Part shown: in pieces, positions 45,796 to 53,217 of the stretch
Numbering within the stretch: position 1 is the stretch's first letter
Layout of the letters: each line of letters opens with the position of its first letter
Assembly: GCA_018816555.1 (NCBI GenBank)
Contig: JAHIVT010000001.1
Location: 1 to 53,595, forward strand
Source: Pseudomonadota bacterium
GTDB lineage: Bacteria > Desulfobacterota > Desulfobulbia > Desulfobulbales > SURF-16
DNA: 53,595 bases
Reading direction: 5' to 3'
The notes under the pieces: model-generated
The model's input: the letters and a program-made list of their open reading frames with translations, nothing else
Database searches by the model: none
Told to the model about the DNA's origin: nothing
Made by a program: the position numbers and the translations under genes

Positions 45796-47049
45796 CTACC
45801 AGCCGCTATCGATAAAGTCAAGACCATGCAGATGGCGGCGTAAAAGATCAAGCCCGGTCATGGCGGCTTTGGTTTGCACCGTATTTCTGTTGCCGTTGAA
45901 GTGAAACCGGAAGGAAAGGGTTGTGCCCCGGCTGGCAACGGCAAAGCAGACCGTGCCCACCGGTTTTTCAGGGGAACCCCCGTCAGGCCCGGCAATGCCG
46001 GTTATGGCCAGGGCAAGGTCGGCGCCGGTGATTTTTTTTACCCCAAGTGCCATTTCCCTGGCTGTTTCCTGGCTGACGGCACCGCAGTTTTCCAGGGTAT
46101 CCGTTCTGACGTGCAGGATCTCTTCCTTGACCCTGTTGGCGTAGGCGACGATACCGCCAAGAAAATAATCGGAGCTGCCGGCAATGAGGGTGATATGGTG
46201 GGCCAGCAGGCCGCCGGTGCAGGATTCCGCCAGGGCCAGGGTCTTTTTCTGCTCTTTGAGGCTTCTGCCCACAATTGCCTCCAATGTGTCGCCGTCATCG
46301 GAGTAAATGCAGCAGCCGAGAATCTTTCTGATGGAGGCTTCCCCCTGGCTGAACTGCGTCTCGGTTTCTTCGTGGGTTCTGCCGCGCACCGTCAGGCTGA
46401 GATGCACCTCGGCCGCATTGGGATAGTAGCCGATGCGCAGTTTCTGGTTGCTTTTTTCCAGGTCTGCCAGCATTTCCTGCAGCATCGACTCGGGCAGGCC
46501 GAAAACCTTGAACACCTTCTGCTTCACCAGGGTGATGTTGTTGCCGCCCCAACTGGCCAGCCGGGGAATGACCCGGTCAAGCATCAGTTCCCGCATCTGA
46601 TGGGGAACGCCGGGCAGGAAAAAAATCGGTTTTTCATGATAGACCAGCAGATAGCCGGCGATCTTGTCACCCGGTTTCAGGATTTCCGCCCCTGACGGCA
46701 GCCATGCCAGTTTTTCCAGGGAGGGCATCTCCTTAAACGACTGCGACTGTTTGATCTTGTCAAAAATCTCCGGATAAAGGATGGTGGGCAGGTTCAAGGC
46801 GTCCGCCACCGCGGCATTGGTCATGTCGTCGTTGGTGGGGCCGAGCCCGCCGGTGACAACGACAAAATCCGCTCGTTCAACGCTTTCCCGCAGGGCCTTG
46901 CCGATCATCTGCGGCTCATCGCCGATGGTGGCCATGGCGGCTATTTCGTGGCCGGCGGCATAGAGATGGCTGGCCGCGAAATAGCTGGTTGAGTTGAGAA
47001 TCCTGCCGGAAGTCAGTTCATTGCCGATTGCGATAATTTCTCCGATCAT
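45796..47049 (-). CDS. cinA: CinA-family protein (nicotinamide-nucleotide amidase / damage-inducible)
   Basis: The 417-residue protein has both CinA halves: an N-terminal MoCF-like domain (IGEIIAIGNELTSGRILNS; VVTGGLGPTNDDMT) and a C-terminal amidase domain (LALAESCTGGLLAHHITLI; ITGIAGPDGG). The amidase converts nicotinamide mononucleotide to nicotinate mononucleotide in pyridine-nucleotide recycling. It overlaps mtaB by four bases and precedes recA, a cinA-recA order found in many bacteria. Confidence 0.96.
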   Translation of the reverse strand: MIGEIIAIGNELTSGRILNSTSYFAASHLYAAGHEIAAMATIGDEPQMIGKALRESVERADFVVVTGGLGPTNDDMTNAAVADALNLPTILYPEIFDKIKQSQSFKEMPSLEKLAWLPSGAEILKPGDKIAGYLLVYHEKPIFFLPGVPHQMRELMLDRVIPRLASWGGNNITLVKQKVFKVFGLPESMLQEMLADLEKSNQKLRIGYYPNAAEVHLSLTVRGRTHEETETQFSQGEASIRKILGCCIYSDDGDTLEAIVGRSLKEQKKTLALAESCTGGLLAHHITLIAGSSDYFLGGIVAYANRVKEEILHVRTDTLENCGAVSQETAREMALGVKKITGADLALAITGIAGPDGGSPEKPVGTVCFAVASRGTTLSFRFHFNGNRNTVQTKAAMTGLDLLRRHLHGLDFIDSGW

Positions 47050-48368
47050 ACTGTCCGCCCGAAAACAATGCCGTCTTCCAACCGGTCAAGGAAGACATCA
47101 ACAATTTGATTGCTCACATTCTCCTGTGCCGGAAAGAGAACAGGGATATAGTTTTCCGTAAAACCCCGCATGAGCCGGTAATGGTTGTTTTTGTTTTCCG
47201 CCAGCACCCGCTGGGTTGTGCCGAGGTGCTGTTGGTAAAATGCTGCTTTTTTCTGTTCGCTGAGCAGGCGCAGGCGCGCCACCCTTTCATCTTTTACAGG
47301 ACCAGCTATTTGATGAGCCAGGCCCGCCGCAATGGTCCCCGGCCTTTTCGAGTAAGGAAAGACATGGAGATAGGTCACCGGCAGGCCCTCCAGCAACGCG
47401 TAGGTATGGTTAAAGGCCGCATCGTCTTCATTGGGAAACCCGACCAGCACATCCACCCCGATGGCCGCATGGGGGATTTTTTCACTGACCCGGCCGATCA
47501 GCCGGGCAAAATCAGCGGCCTGGTATCGGCGGTTCATCTCCTTTAGGATTCGGTCGTCACCGCTCTGCAGGGGGATATGGAGATGGGGCATGAAGTTGGG
47601 CCGGGCGGCCATGAGATCAAGAATTTCATCCTGCACCTCGCCGGGCTCAAGCGAGCTCAGTCGGAAACGGATGGCAGGGTAGTTTGCCGTGGCCTGATCG
47701 ATGAAATCGAGCAGGCCGGCAGGAGGGGAGAGATCAAGGCCATACATGCCCACATGGATGCCGGTCAGCACGATTTCTTTGTAGCCGTTTGCGGCAAACA
47801 CGCTTATCTGCTGCAAGGCGGCATCAACAGGCAGGCTGCGGCTGCGGCCCCTGGCATAGGGTACAATGCAGTAAGAGCAGAAGTTGTTGCAGCCGTCCTG
47901 GATTTTCAGGAAAGCCCGGGTGCGGTCGTCCGGGAAATGGCTAACGGGCAGGGGGCAGATTTCTTTTTTGCTGCCGATATCTCCCATGTGCATTTCCAGG
48001 TCGCAATGCTTTTCCGACAGGGCGATGTCCACCAGCCGGTGCTTGTAGCCGTTGCCGACAATACACACCGACCAGTCGCCGATCTCCAGCACCTTCTGGG
48101 TGGCCACCTGGGCATAACAGCCAGTGACGATCAGCCGCGCCTTGCTGTTGGTCTTCAGCGCCCTTCTGATCATCTGCCGGGACTGGGCCCCGGCCTTGCC
48201 GGTCACGGCGCAGGTATTAATGATATAGACGTCCGCCTTGTGGGAAAAGCGCACGATTTCCGCACCCTGCGCCAATAGACCCGAGAGAAAGGAGGCCGAC
48301 TCAAACTGGTTGACCTTGCAACCCAGGGTGGTGATGGCCACCTTTATGGTCTTTTTTTTCGCTGTCAT
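47046..48368 (-). CDS. mtaB: tRNA t6A37 methylthiotransferase MtaB
   Basis: MtaB adds a methylthio group to t6A at position 37 of tRNAs decoding ANN codons. The 440-residue radical-SAM protein has the N-terminal cluster cysteines (TTLGCKVNQ Cys17, Cys53, Cys84) and the radical-SAM CxxxCxxC (DGCNNFCSYCIVPYARG, Cys160, 164, 167). LGCKVNQ distinguishes MtaB from MiaB and RimO. It overlaps mnmA and cinA by four bases each. Confidence 0.94.
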   Translation of the reverse strand: MTAKKKTIKVAITTLGCKVNQFESASFLSGLLAQGAEIVRFSHKADVYIINTCAVTGKAGAQSRQMIRRALKTNSKARLIVTGCYAQVATQKVLEIGDWSVCIVGNGYKHRLVDIALSEKHCDLEMHMGDIGSKKEICPLPVSHFPDDRTRAFLKIQDGCNNFCSYCIVPYARGRSRSLPVDAALQQISVFAANGYKEIVLTGIHVGMYGLDLSPPAGLLDFIDQATANYPAIRFRLSSLEPGEVQDEILDLMAARPNFMPHLHIPLQSGDDRILKEMNRRYQAADFARLIGRVSEKIPHAAIGVDVLVGFPNEDDAAFNHTYALLEGLPVTYLHVFPYSKRPGTIAAGLAHQIAGPVKDERVARLRLLSEQKKAAFYQQHLGTTQRVLAENKNNHYRLMRGFTENYIPVLFPAQENVSNQIVDVFLDRLEDGIVFGRTV

Positions 48369-49396
48369 GCTCTGCTTACAATCTCTCCGCCGCCGATGAC
48401 CTCGTCATTATCATAAAAAACGGCAAACTGACCCGGGGTGATGGCCCGCTGGTCCTGGGTAAAAACGACCCTGAGCAGCTCTCCTTTCTCGTAAATATCC
48501 GCCACGGCAGCCTGATGCCGGTAACGGATCTTTACCTCAAAGCGGGCGGGCAGCGGCGGGGCAGCTCCGGAAAGCCAGTTTGCGGCCCGGACCAGCAGTT
48601 CATTGTGCCACAGATCAGCCTCCTTGCCCACGATGACCTGTTTTTTTTCCGCATTGAGTCCGGTGACATAATAGGGTGTGGTGTCGCAGACACCAAGCCC
48701 CCGGCGCTGGCCGATGGTGTAGTGAAAAACACCCTCATGGCTGCCGACCTTTTCACCGTTTTGCGTGACAATATCACCTTTTGCGCAATCTGTCTTTCTT
48801 TTCAGAAAATCGCCGGGTCCCTGGTTTTTTAAAAAACAGACATCCTGGCTTTCAGCACTGGGACGGTGGTCCAAACCGAGGCCACGGGCCAGGCGGTAAA
48901 CCTCGTCTTTGGTCAGCCCGCCCAGGGGGAAAACAAGGTGCTGCAGCTGCTCTTGGCTGAGGCCGCATAAAAAATAGGACTGGTCCTTTTTGCGGTCCAG
49001 GCCTCTCAGCAGATGGCTGCCGTTTTTATCATGGGTGACGCGCACATAGTGGCCGGTGGCCATTTTGTCGATGCCGCTCTCTCGCACCGCGTCCAGCAGT
49101 TTGCCGAACTTGATGCGGGGATTGCAGATGACGCAGGGATTCGGCGTTCTGCCCGCCGCATAGCTCCGGCAGAAATAGTCAATGATTTCCCTGGCGAAAA
49201 TGTCGGCCAGATCGATAACCTCCAGGCTGATACCAAGCAGCTCGGCAACCATGCCCACCCTGGCGATCTGTTCCATTTGGTCCGGCAGTCCAAGGTTCAT
49301 GAAAACCCCGTGCACTTCATGGTCTTTCCTGAGCAGTGCTGCGCATACCGTACTGTCGACGCCGCCGCTCATGGCAACGGCAATTTTTTCAGCCAT
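48365..49396 (-). CDS. mnmA: tRNA 2-thiouridylase MnmA
   Basis: MnmA thiolates U34 of Glu, Gln and Lys tRNAs using sulfur relayed as persulfide. The 343-residue protein has the ATP pyrophosphatase loop MSGGVDS (about 9-15), catalytic Cys88 in TPNPCVICN, and the second cysteine in SAESQDVCFLKNQGPGDF. It heads a coupled run mnmA-mtaB-cinA. The TusA-like protein in this window is a conceivable sulfur donor, although it is clustered with other genes. Confidence 0.97.
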   Translation of the reverse strand: MAEKIAVAMSGGVDSTVCAALLRKDHEVHGVFMNLGLPDQMEQIARVGMVAELLGISLEVIDLADIFAREIIDYFCRSYAAGRTPNPCVICNPRIKFGKLLDAVRESGIDKMATGHYVRVTHDKNGSHLLRGLDRKKDQSYFLCGLSQEQLQHLVFPLGGLTKDEVYRLARGLGLDHRPSAESQDVCFLKNQGPGDFLKRKTDCAKGDIVTQNGEKVGSHEGVFHYTIGQRRGLGVCDTTPYYVTGLNAEKKQVIVGKEADLWHNELLVRAANWLSGAAPPLPARFEVKIRYRHQAAVADIYEKGELLRVVFTQDQRAITPGQFAVFYDNDEVIGGGEIVSRA

Positions 49397-49483
49397 TGAA
49401 GCATCAGAAGAAAAAGGTTAATCTGGTCCGGAAAAGACCCCATTCAACCAGTTTCGACTTGAACCAGTCAACAGTTTTTTAAC

Positions 49484-49491
49484 GGAGGAGG
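49484..49491 (+). promoter_or_regulatory. Strong Shine-Dalgarno that sets a TTG start for the U32 gene
   Basis: GGAGGAGG lies seven bases before TTG at 49499, the ideal spacing. The later in-frame ATG at 49562 has no ribosome site. This supports TTG initiation. Confidence 0.65.
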
Positions 49492-49498
49492 TTCATTA

Positions 49499-50830
49499 TT
49501 GGACCTCTTATCCTTTGCGCAATATACTGGAAGAAATAAGATCGTGAATCTATCGACAGATATGAATAACAAACCCTTTTGCGAGTTGCTTGCCCCGGCC
49601 GGCAGCCTCGAGAAACTGCGGACGGTGATCCATTACGGGGCCGATGCCGTTTACCTGGGCGGCAAGGAGTTCAGCCTGCGAGCCCATGCCACCAATTTTT
49701 CCGAAGATGATCTGCTGGAGGCTGTCCTGTTTGCCCATGCCCGGCAGGTCCGGGTCTTTGTCACGGTTAACATTTTCGCCCATAACCGGGATCTGGCCAG
49801 ACTTCCCGCCTATCTTGAGCGGCTTGCGGAGATCGGGGTGGACGGTCTGATCATCTCGGACCCCGGGGTGCTGCGGGTGGCAAGACAGGTGGTGCCGACC
49901 ATGTCCATCCATCTTTCCACCCAGGCCAATGTGACCAATGTGGAAAGCGCTCTTTTCTGGCAGGAGCAGGGGGTTTCCCGGCTCAATCTGGCCCGGGAGC
50001 TGACCCTGGCCGAGATCAGGGAGATCAGGCAAGGAATTTCAGCCAAAATTGAGGTCTTTGTGCACGGGGCGCTGTGCATCTCCTATTCCGGCCGCTGCCT
50101 GCTCAGCCTCTATCTCACCGGCCGCGATGCCAATCAGGGCAATTGCGCCCATCCCTGCCGCTATGATTACCGCTTGCAGGAAGAAAAAAGGCCTGGCCAG
50201 TTTTTCCCGGTGGAAGAGGATGGCCGCGGCACCTATATCTTTAACTGCAAGGATCTCTGTCTGATCAACCGCTTGCCGGAGATCGTCGCGGCCGGGGTTG
50301 ATTCGATCAAGATCGAGGGCAGGATGAAAGGCATCTATTATGCGGGAGGCATTGTCCGCATTTACCGGGCGGCCCTGGATCATGTCCGGCAATACCTTGA
50401 GGAAGCGCCCGGCGCGCCTGTGGTCATGCCGCCGCATTTCATGGAGGAGATCGTCAAGCTCGGCACCCGGGGATACACGGAGAATTTTTTGGACGGCCCG
50501 CCCACCGAGAGTGACATGTGCTATACCGGGGCGGTGGTGGATCAGACCTATGTGCCGGCCGGCATTGTGGTAACGCCGGGCGCCCGTCCCCTGGTTGAGG
50601 TGCGCAACCGGATCAGGCCCGGCGAGCGGCTGGAATATATGGCGGCCGGGTTGGAGAATGTGCCCTTTGAGGTGCTGGCGGTGACCACCGCAGACGGCAG
50701 GCCCCTGGCCCAGGCCAATTCCGGCAGCCAGGTGCTCTTGACCACCAGCCCGGAACTATCGTGGCAATCCTATGGCCTGATCAGGAGAATCCAGGGCGGG
50801 GCAGGGGACAGTACCGCCAAAAACGGCTGA
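49499..50830 (+). CDS. U32-family peptidase-like protein, TrhP (YegQ)-like
   Basis: The 443-residue protein has the U32 signature (EVFVHGALCISYSGRCLLS), the start CELLAPAGSLEKLRTVIHYG and conserved cysteines in QGNCAHPCRYDY and NCKDLCL. The YegQ/TrhP branch takes part in hydroxylating U34 of tRNA with prephenate; others are called peptidases or act on rRNA. The TrhP call rests on the SYSGRCLLS to CAHPCR arrangement. Translation probably starts at TTG 49499 because of the strong ribosome site, adding 21 residues before the more typical MNNKPFCELLAPAG start at 49562. It is divergent from mnmA. Confidence 0.9.
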   Translation: MDLLSFAQYTGRNKIVNLSTDMNNKPFCELLAPAGSLEKLRTVIHYGADAVYLGGKEFSLRAHATNFSEDDLLEAVLFAHARQVRVFVTVNIFAHNRDLARLPAYLERLAEIGVDGLIISDPGVLRVARQVVPTMSIHLSTQANVTNVESALFWQEQGVSRLNLARELTLAEIREIRQGISAKIEVFVHGALCISYSGRCLLSLYLTGRDANQGNCAHPCRYDYRLQEEKRPGQFFPVEEDGRGTYIFNCKDLCLINRLPEIVAAGVDSIKIEGRMKGIYYAGGIVRIYRAALDHVRQYLEEAPGAPVVMPPHFMEEIVKLGTRGYTENFLDGPPTESDMCYTGAVVDQTYVPAGIVVTPGARPLVEVRNRIRPGERLEYMAAGLENVPFEVLAVTTADGRPLAQANSGSQVLLTTSPELSWQSYGLIRRIQGGAGDSTAKNG

Positions 50831-51000
50831 AGGCACTGGGTTTCATGCAGTGTGAGGGGACTGCCGCTGTCCGCAAGGGCATGCGGTGTTCAGTTCGCCA
50901 CCAATAAAAAAACAGAGGGGGTTAACTTGGCTGCCAGTGGCCGGATTGGTTGTTGCAGAGTCCTGGAGGTAATATCCGGTTGACCATGAGGCGATTACCT

Positions 51001-51035
51001 CCCATAATCGCATCATAAGGTGAAGCGATTATGGG
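51001..51035. repeat. 11-bp inverted repeat with an alternative pairing partner
   Basis: CCCATAATCGC (51001-51011) and GCGATTATGGG (51025-51035) are exact inverted copies. GCGATTA also occurs at 50991-50997, so the TAATCGC part can pair with either side. It lies in the 249-base gap after the U32 gene (50831-51079), which holds no gene. Confidence 0.75.
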
Positions 51036-51047
51036 GTGATTATGAAC

Positions 51048-51074
51048 GCCTACCTCGCAGGCCGCGAGGTAGGC
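51048..51074 (-). repeat. Perfect 11-bp hairpin after the DUF5661-like gene
   Basis: GCCTACCTCGC (51048-51058) and GCGAGGTAGGC (51064-51074) pair around a five-base loop, six bases after the stop of the gene ending at 51080. No T-run follows on the minus strand, so it is not a standard terminator, but it may protect the 3' end of the transcript. Confidence 0.75.
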
Positions 51075-51079
51075 ACATG

Positions 51080-51526
51080 TTAGATCCGTTTTTTCAATTG
51101 GTTAGCCACCGATTGATTCAGCACATTCCGGGCCTGGATAAGTTTTTTATACTTTGATTCTATTTTCTCGAGATTCCTGGACAGAACAGCCTTCAGTAAG
51201 TCGCCTTCTATTTCCGCCACATCGATTCTTTCATAATAGTCCATGGTCTCTTTAAGATGGGCGATAACGATCTTGCCTGTCAGGATGGGGTGGTTGTTCG
51301 TGACATTTGCATCCTCAAATCTTGTCCCATGCTCAAGCTCAACTTCTAAACCTTGTCGGAAAGTCTTAACGGGAATATCCATCCCTTTGGTATTGACAAT
51401 ATTGAGAATCGTGAATGCTTCTTCGTCCGCAACGGTTGGCTCCGTGATTTTGGACCAATCGCGCAAACCAATTTTGGTGCAGACTCTTTTTACTTCATCA
51501 GCAGTTATATACTCCGGCAGTTGCAT
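51080..51526 (-). CDS. DUF5661-like protein of unknown function
   Basis: The 148-residue protein has the pattern FRQGLEVELEHGTRFEDANVT followed by HPILTGKIVIAHLKETMDYYERI, which resembles the DUF5661 family found on phages and mobile elements. An N-terminal helix pair and a C-terminal charged helix flank it. AAAGGAGAAAA precedes the ATG. It lies 26 bases after the ParE toxin gene in the same direction, so it may be read with the toxin-antitoxin pair. The function is unknown. Confidence 0.65.
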   Translation of the reverse strand: MQLPEYITADEVKRVCTKIGLRDWSKITEPTVADEEAFTILNIVNTKGMDIPVKTFRQGLEVELEHGTRFEDANVTNNHPILTGKIVIAHLKETMDYYERIDVAEIEGDLLKAVLSRNLEKIESKYKKLIQARNVLNQSVANQLKKRI

Positions 51527-51552
51527 GGTTTTCTCCTTTAACGTTTTTTTTG

Positions 51553-51879
51553 CTATTTTATTAGTCTTTTCAAAAGAATATCTTCAACATTCTGACGAGA
51601 ATCAATTACCGACAATACGTAAACTTTTTTGTCAGAAACTCGATATACGATTCTCCATGGTGCTAATATAAGTTCGCGATAGAGAAATATACCCTGATCT
51701 TGCAGTTCTGGAACTATGCGCCCCCTTTCCGGCAAATGGGTGAGGCTCGATGCCGTTTCTTTTATCTTCTCAAAAATATTTCTAGCGTTGGTGGGACTAT
51801 CTTCTGCGATATACAGAATTATATTTTTCAGGTCTTCTTCGGCAATGCTGGCCCAGTGAACTTTGAATGGTGTACTCAT
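51553..51879 (-). CDS. ParE/RelE-superfamily toxin
   Basis: The 108-residue protein fits the ParE/RelE fold: VHWASIAEEDLKNIILYIAE at the N-terminus, a helix with NARNIFEKIKETASSLTHLP, then GRIVPELQDQGIFLYRELIL and a final strand APWRIVYRVSDKKVYVLSVI. ParE members poison gyrase; RelE members cleave mRNA on the ribosome, and the sequence alone does not decide which. It overlaps the antitoxin gene by four bases, the usual coupling. Confidence 0.88.
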   Translation of the reverse strand: MSTPFKVHWASIAEEDLKNIILYIAEDSPTNARNIFEKIKETASSLTHLPERGRIVPELQDQGIFLYRELILAPWRIVYRVSDKKVYVLSVIDSRQNVEDILLKRLIK

Positions 51880-52157
51880 TTTTCTTTATTGGCCAACATT
51901 TTTTCAATGTCTTTAAAAACTCTCTCCTGGCTTTTGATGTTACCTTGTTTGACGTCTTCCTCTCCCAGGGATATAAGCTTTAACAGGCCAATAGCTTTAC
52001 GCATATTGTCATAGCTCTCAGGGTCTTGGAGAACGCCCCTGGGTTCACCATTTTGAGTAATTACAATGGGCCGATGAGTCTCATTAATTTGTTTTAAGAT
52101 GTCTGCTGCGTGGGATTTAAGAAAAGATACTGGTTTGATATCGGATGATATGTTCAT
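51876..52157 (-). CDS. Phd/YefM-family antitoxin
   Basis: The 93-residue protein has the Phd/YefM DNA-binding fold: IKPVSFLKSHAADILKQINE, then RPIVITQNGEPRGVLQDPESYDN. The C-terminal tail is charged and probably neutralises the toxin. AGGAGGTG precedes the ATG. The 26-bp palindrome directly upstream is the likely operator for autorepression. Confidence 0.9.
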   Translation of the reverse strand: MNISSDIKPVSFLKSHAADILKQINETHRPIVITQNGEPRGVLQDPESYDNMRKAIGLLKLISLGEEDVKQGNIKSQERVFKDIEKMLANKEK

Positions 52158-52169
52158 GGTGCACCTCCT

Positions 52170-52195
52170 GTCTTAATATGGTACCATATTAAGAC
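52170..52195. promoter_or_regulatory. Perfect 26-bp palindromic operator of the antitoxin-toxin operon
   Basis: The site reads GTCTTAATATGGT then its exact reverse complement. It lies 13 bases before the antitoxin start, just upstream of the ribosome site. Antitoxins of the Phd/YefM family repress their own operon from such sites. Confidence 0.88.
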
Positions 52196-52205
52196 TATAT
52201 GTCAA
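52178..52205 (-). promoter_or_regulatory. Promoter of the antitoxin-toxin operon
   Basis: On the minus strand TTGACA (52205-52200), a 16-base spacer and TACCAT (52183-52178) form a sigma-70-like promoter. The -10 lies inside the palindrome, so antitoxin binding would block it. Confidence 0.6.
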
Positions 52206-52224
52206 TGAACAATATATGGGTTTT

Positions 52225-52257
52225 AATCGCGGCGCTGACCCGTGGAGCGCCGCGATT
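52225..52257 (-). repeat. 12-bp perfect hairpin upstream of the antitoxin promoter
   Basis: AATCGCGGCGCT (52225-52236) and AGCGCCGCGATT (52246-52257) pair around a nine-base loop. A smaller G/C hairpin (52260-52272) follows. It lies after the small acidic gene and may end or stabilise its transcript; there is no standard T-run on the minus strand. Confidence 0.75.
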
Positions 52258-52304
52258 GCCGGCGGTTCGCCGCTATATTTTTTGTTTTTATTTCAATGTG
52301 TTCG

Positions 52305-52508
52305 TTAAAATGGGATTGGCCCGTCGTCGTCATCATTGTATGGTGCCATTTCACTTAATACGCCAAGAAAAACACCCAGTGAATCACAAAGGTTTTTTAC
52401 GATTTCACTGTATTTTAATTTTTCCTCTGGTGTCGTTGCTTTTGCCATTGCTTTTAATGCGATTAAGATTTCTTTAGAAATACCATTCATTATTTTTTCA
52501 GGATCCAT
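52305..52508 (-). CDS. Small acidic hypothetical protein
   Basis: The 67-residue protein starts MDPEKIMNGISKEILIALKA, is mostly helical, and ends with an acidic tail (YNDDDDGPIPF). GGAGAG lies six bases before the ATG. I do not recognise a family. Its leader sequence (about 31 bases) is repeated at 53134-53164 in front of a dead start, which suggests a rearrangement or a lost relative. Confidence 0.6.
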   Translation of the reverse strand: MDPEKIMNGISKEILIALKAMAKATTPEEKLKYSEIVKNLCDSLGVFLGVLSEMAPYNDDDDGPIPF

Positions 52509-52535
52509 AATCTCTCCTACTTTATCGATTTATAT
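52505..52535. repeat. Copy A of a duplicated 31-base leader and start-codon sequence
   Basis: Covers the ribosome site and first codon of the small acidic gene. It matches copy B at 53134-53164 with one mismatch; on the minus strand both read ATATAAATCGA, one variable base, then AAAGTAGGAGAGATTATGG. Confidence 0.8.
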
Positions 52536-52556
52536 TGGATAGTTGGGTCGATTCAA

Positions 52557-52907
52557 TCATCGTTCTATGTCACGGAATCTGGTATCGATGGCGCTAATAT
52601 TTTCAATTCGGAGCAGAGCATCAAAATAATCTTTATCCTCTAATTTTTCCAGATGCATTAAGTGGTCCCCAACTTCCTTAACGAATCCGGTGAAGGTTTT
52701 TCCTGAATCAAGGGTAACAGAAATTTTCTTGCCGATAAGCGATTTTAAGTTGTCCGTCAAAGAGAAACTAACATTATAGCTTACTCCTTCAATGGCAACG
52801 GTTGTTGTCTTTGCCTTCGCCGCCATTGGTAGCACAAGTATGGTTACATACAACAGAGTAGTCAAAACTAATCCCACAGAACCAAACATCTTTGATTTTC
52901 TCATCAT
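52557..52907 (-). CDS. Exported small protein with an Sm-like domain
   Basis: The 116-residue protein has a signal peptide or N-terminal anchor (about 1-32, with LVLTTLLYVTILVLPMAAKA). Near residues 54-110 comes a beta-rich segment whose pattern (LIGKKISVTLDSGKTFTGFV, then DHLMHLEKLEDKDYFDALLR and IENISAIDTR) looks like an Sm/LSm fold. LSm proteins normally bind RNA inside the cell, so an exported one is odd; similar folds also occur in small periplasmic proteins. GGAGGG precedes the ATG. The fold is inferred from pattern only. Confidence 0.6.
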   Translation of the reverse strand: MMRKSKMFGSVGLVLTTLLYVTILVLPMAAKAKTTTVAIEGVSYNVSFSLTDNLKSLIGKKISVTLDSGKTFTGFVKEVGDHLMHLEKLEDKDYFDALLRIENISAIDTRFRDIER

Positions 52908-52909
52908 AA

Positions 52910-53217
52910 TAACCCTCCAATCAATGTTATAAATTTCAAGTTTTTGCTGCTGACTAATTCTGCTAACAAAATCTGCGGCTTGACCGCAGCATTTTTTTGT
53001 TGGAATTAGGCATCATATCCCTGGAACTCCAGGTTGACCATGAAGCGGGTACGAAGATCGCACCAGCGGCGCGAGAGGCATGGGGCTTGAAATGGTAAAA
53101 AAGTGGCAATTCAAGACTTGACCCTCGTGCCCCCCATAATCTCTCCTACTTTTTCGATTTATATGGGTTATATTGGTCAATTTATAACGTCAGACATCCT
53201 GACCTCGGGAGAATTTG
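52910..53217. other. Non-coding interval with repeat fragments beside the transposase
   Basis: No gene is seen. It holds a CTGCGG/CCGCAG hairpin with a T-run on the plus strand (about 52974-52998). It also has a GGTTGACCATGAAGCG stretch (about 53032-53047) that resembles GGTTGACCATGAGGCG after the U32 gene (about 50978-50993), and the duplicated leader at 53134-53164. It looks like the scar of one or more insertions. Confidence 0.5.
53134..53164. repeat. Copy B of the duplicated leader, with a dead start codon
   Basis: Same 31 bases as copy A but one. On the minus strand the start codon is followed by only seven more codons (GGTRVKS) and a TGA, so it no longer leads into a gene. Confidence 0.75.

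Noticed and set aside
51040-51085. Integron attC-like site after the DUF5661-like gene (ATCTAAC on the minus strand followed by a hairpin).
   Set aside because: The left half fits RYYYAAC, but the matching GTTRRRY is absent. The neighbouring genes do not have repeated attC sites, so a cassette array is not supported.
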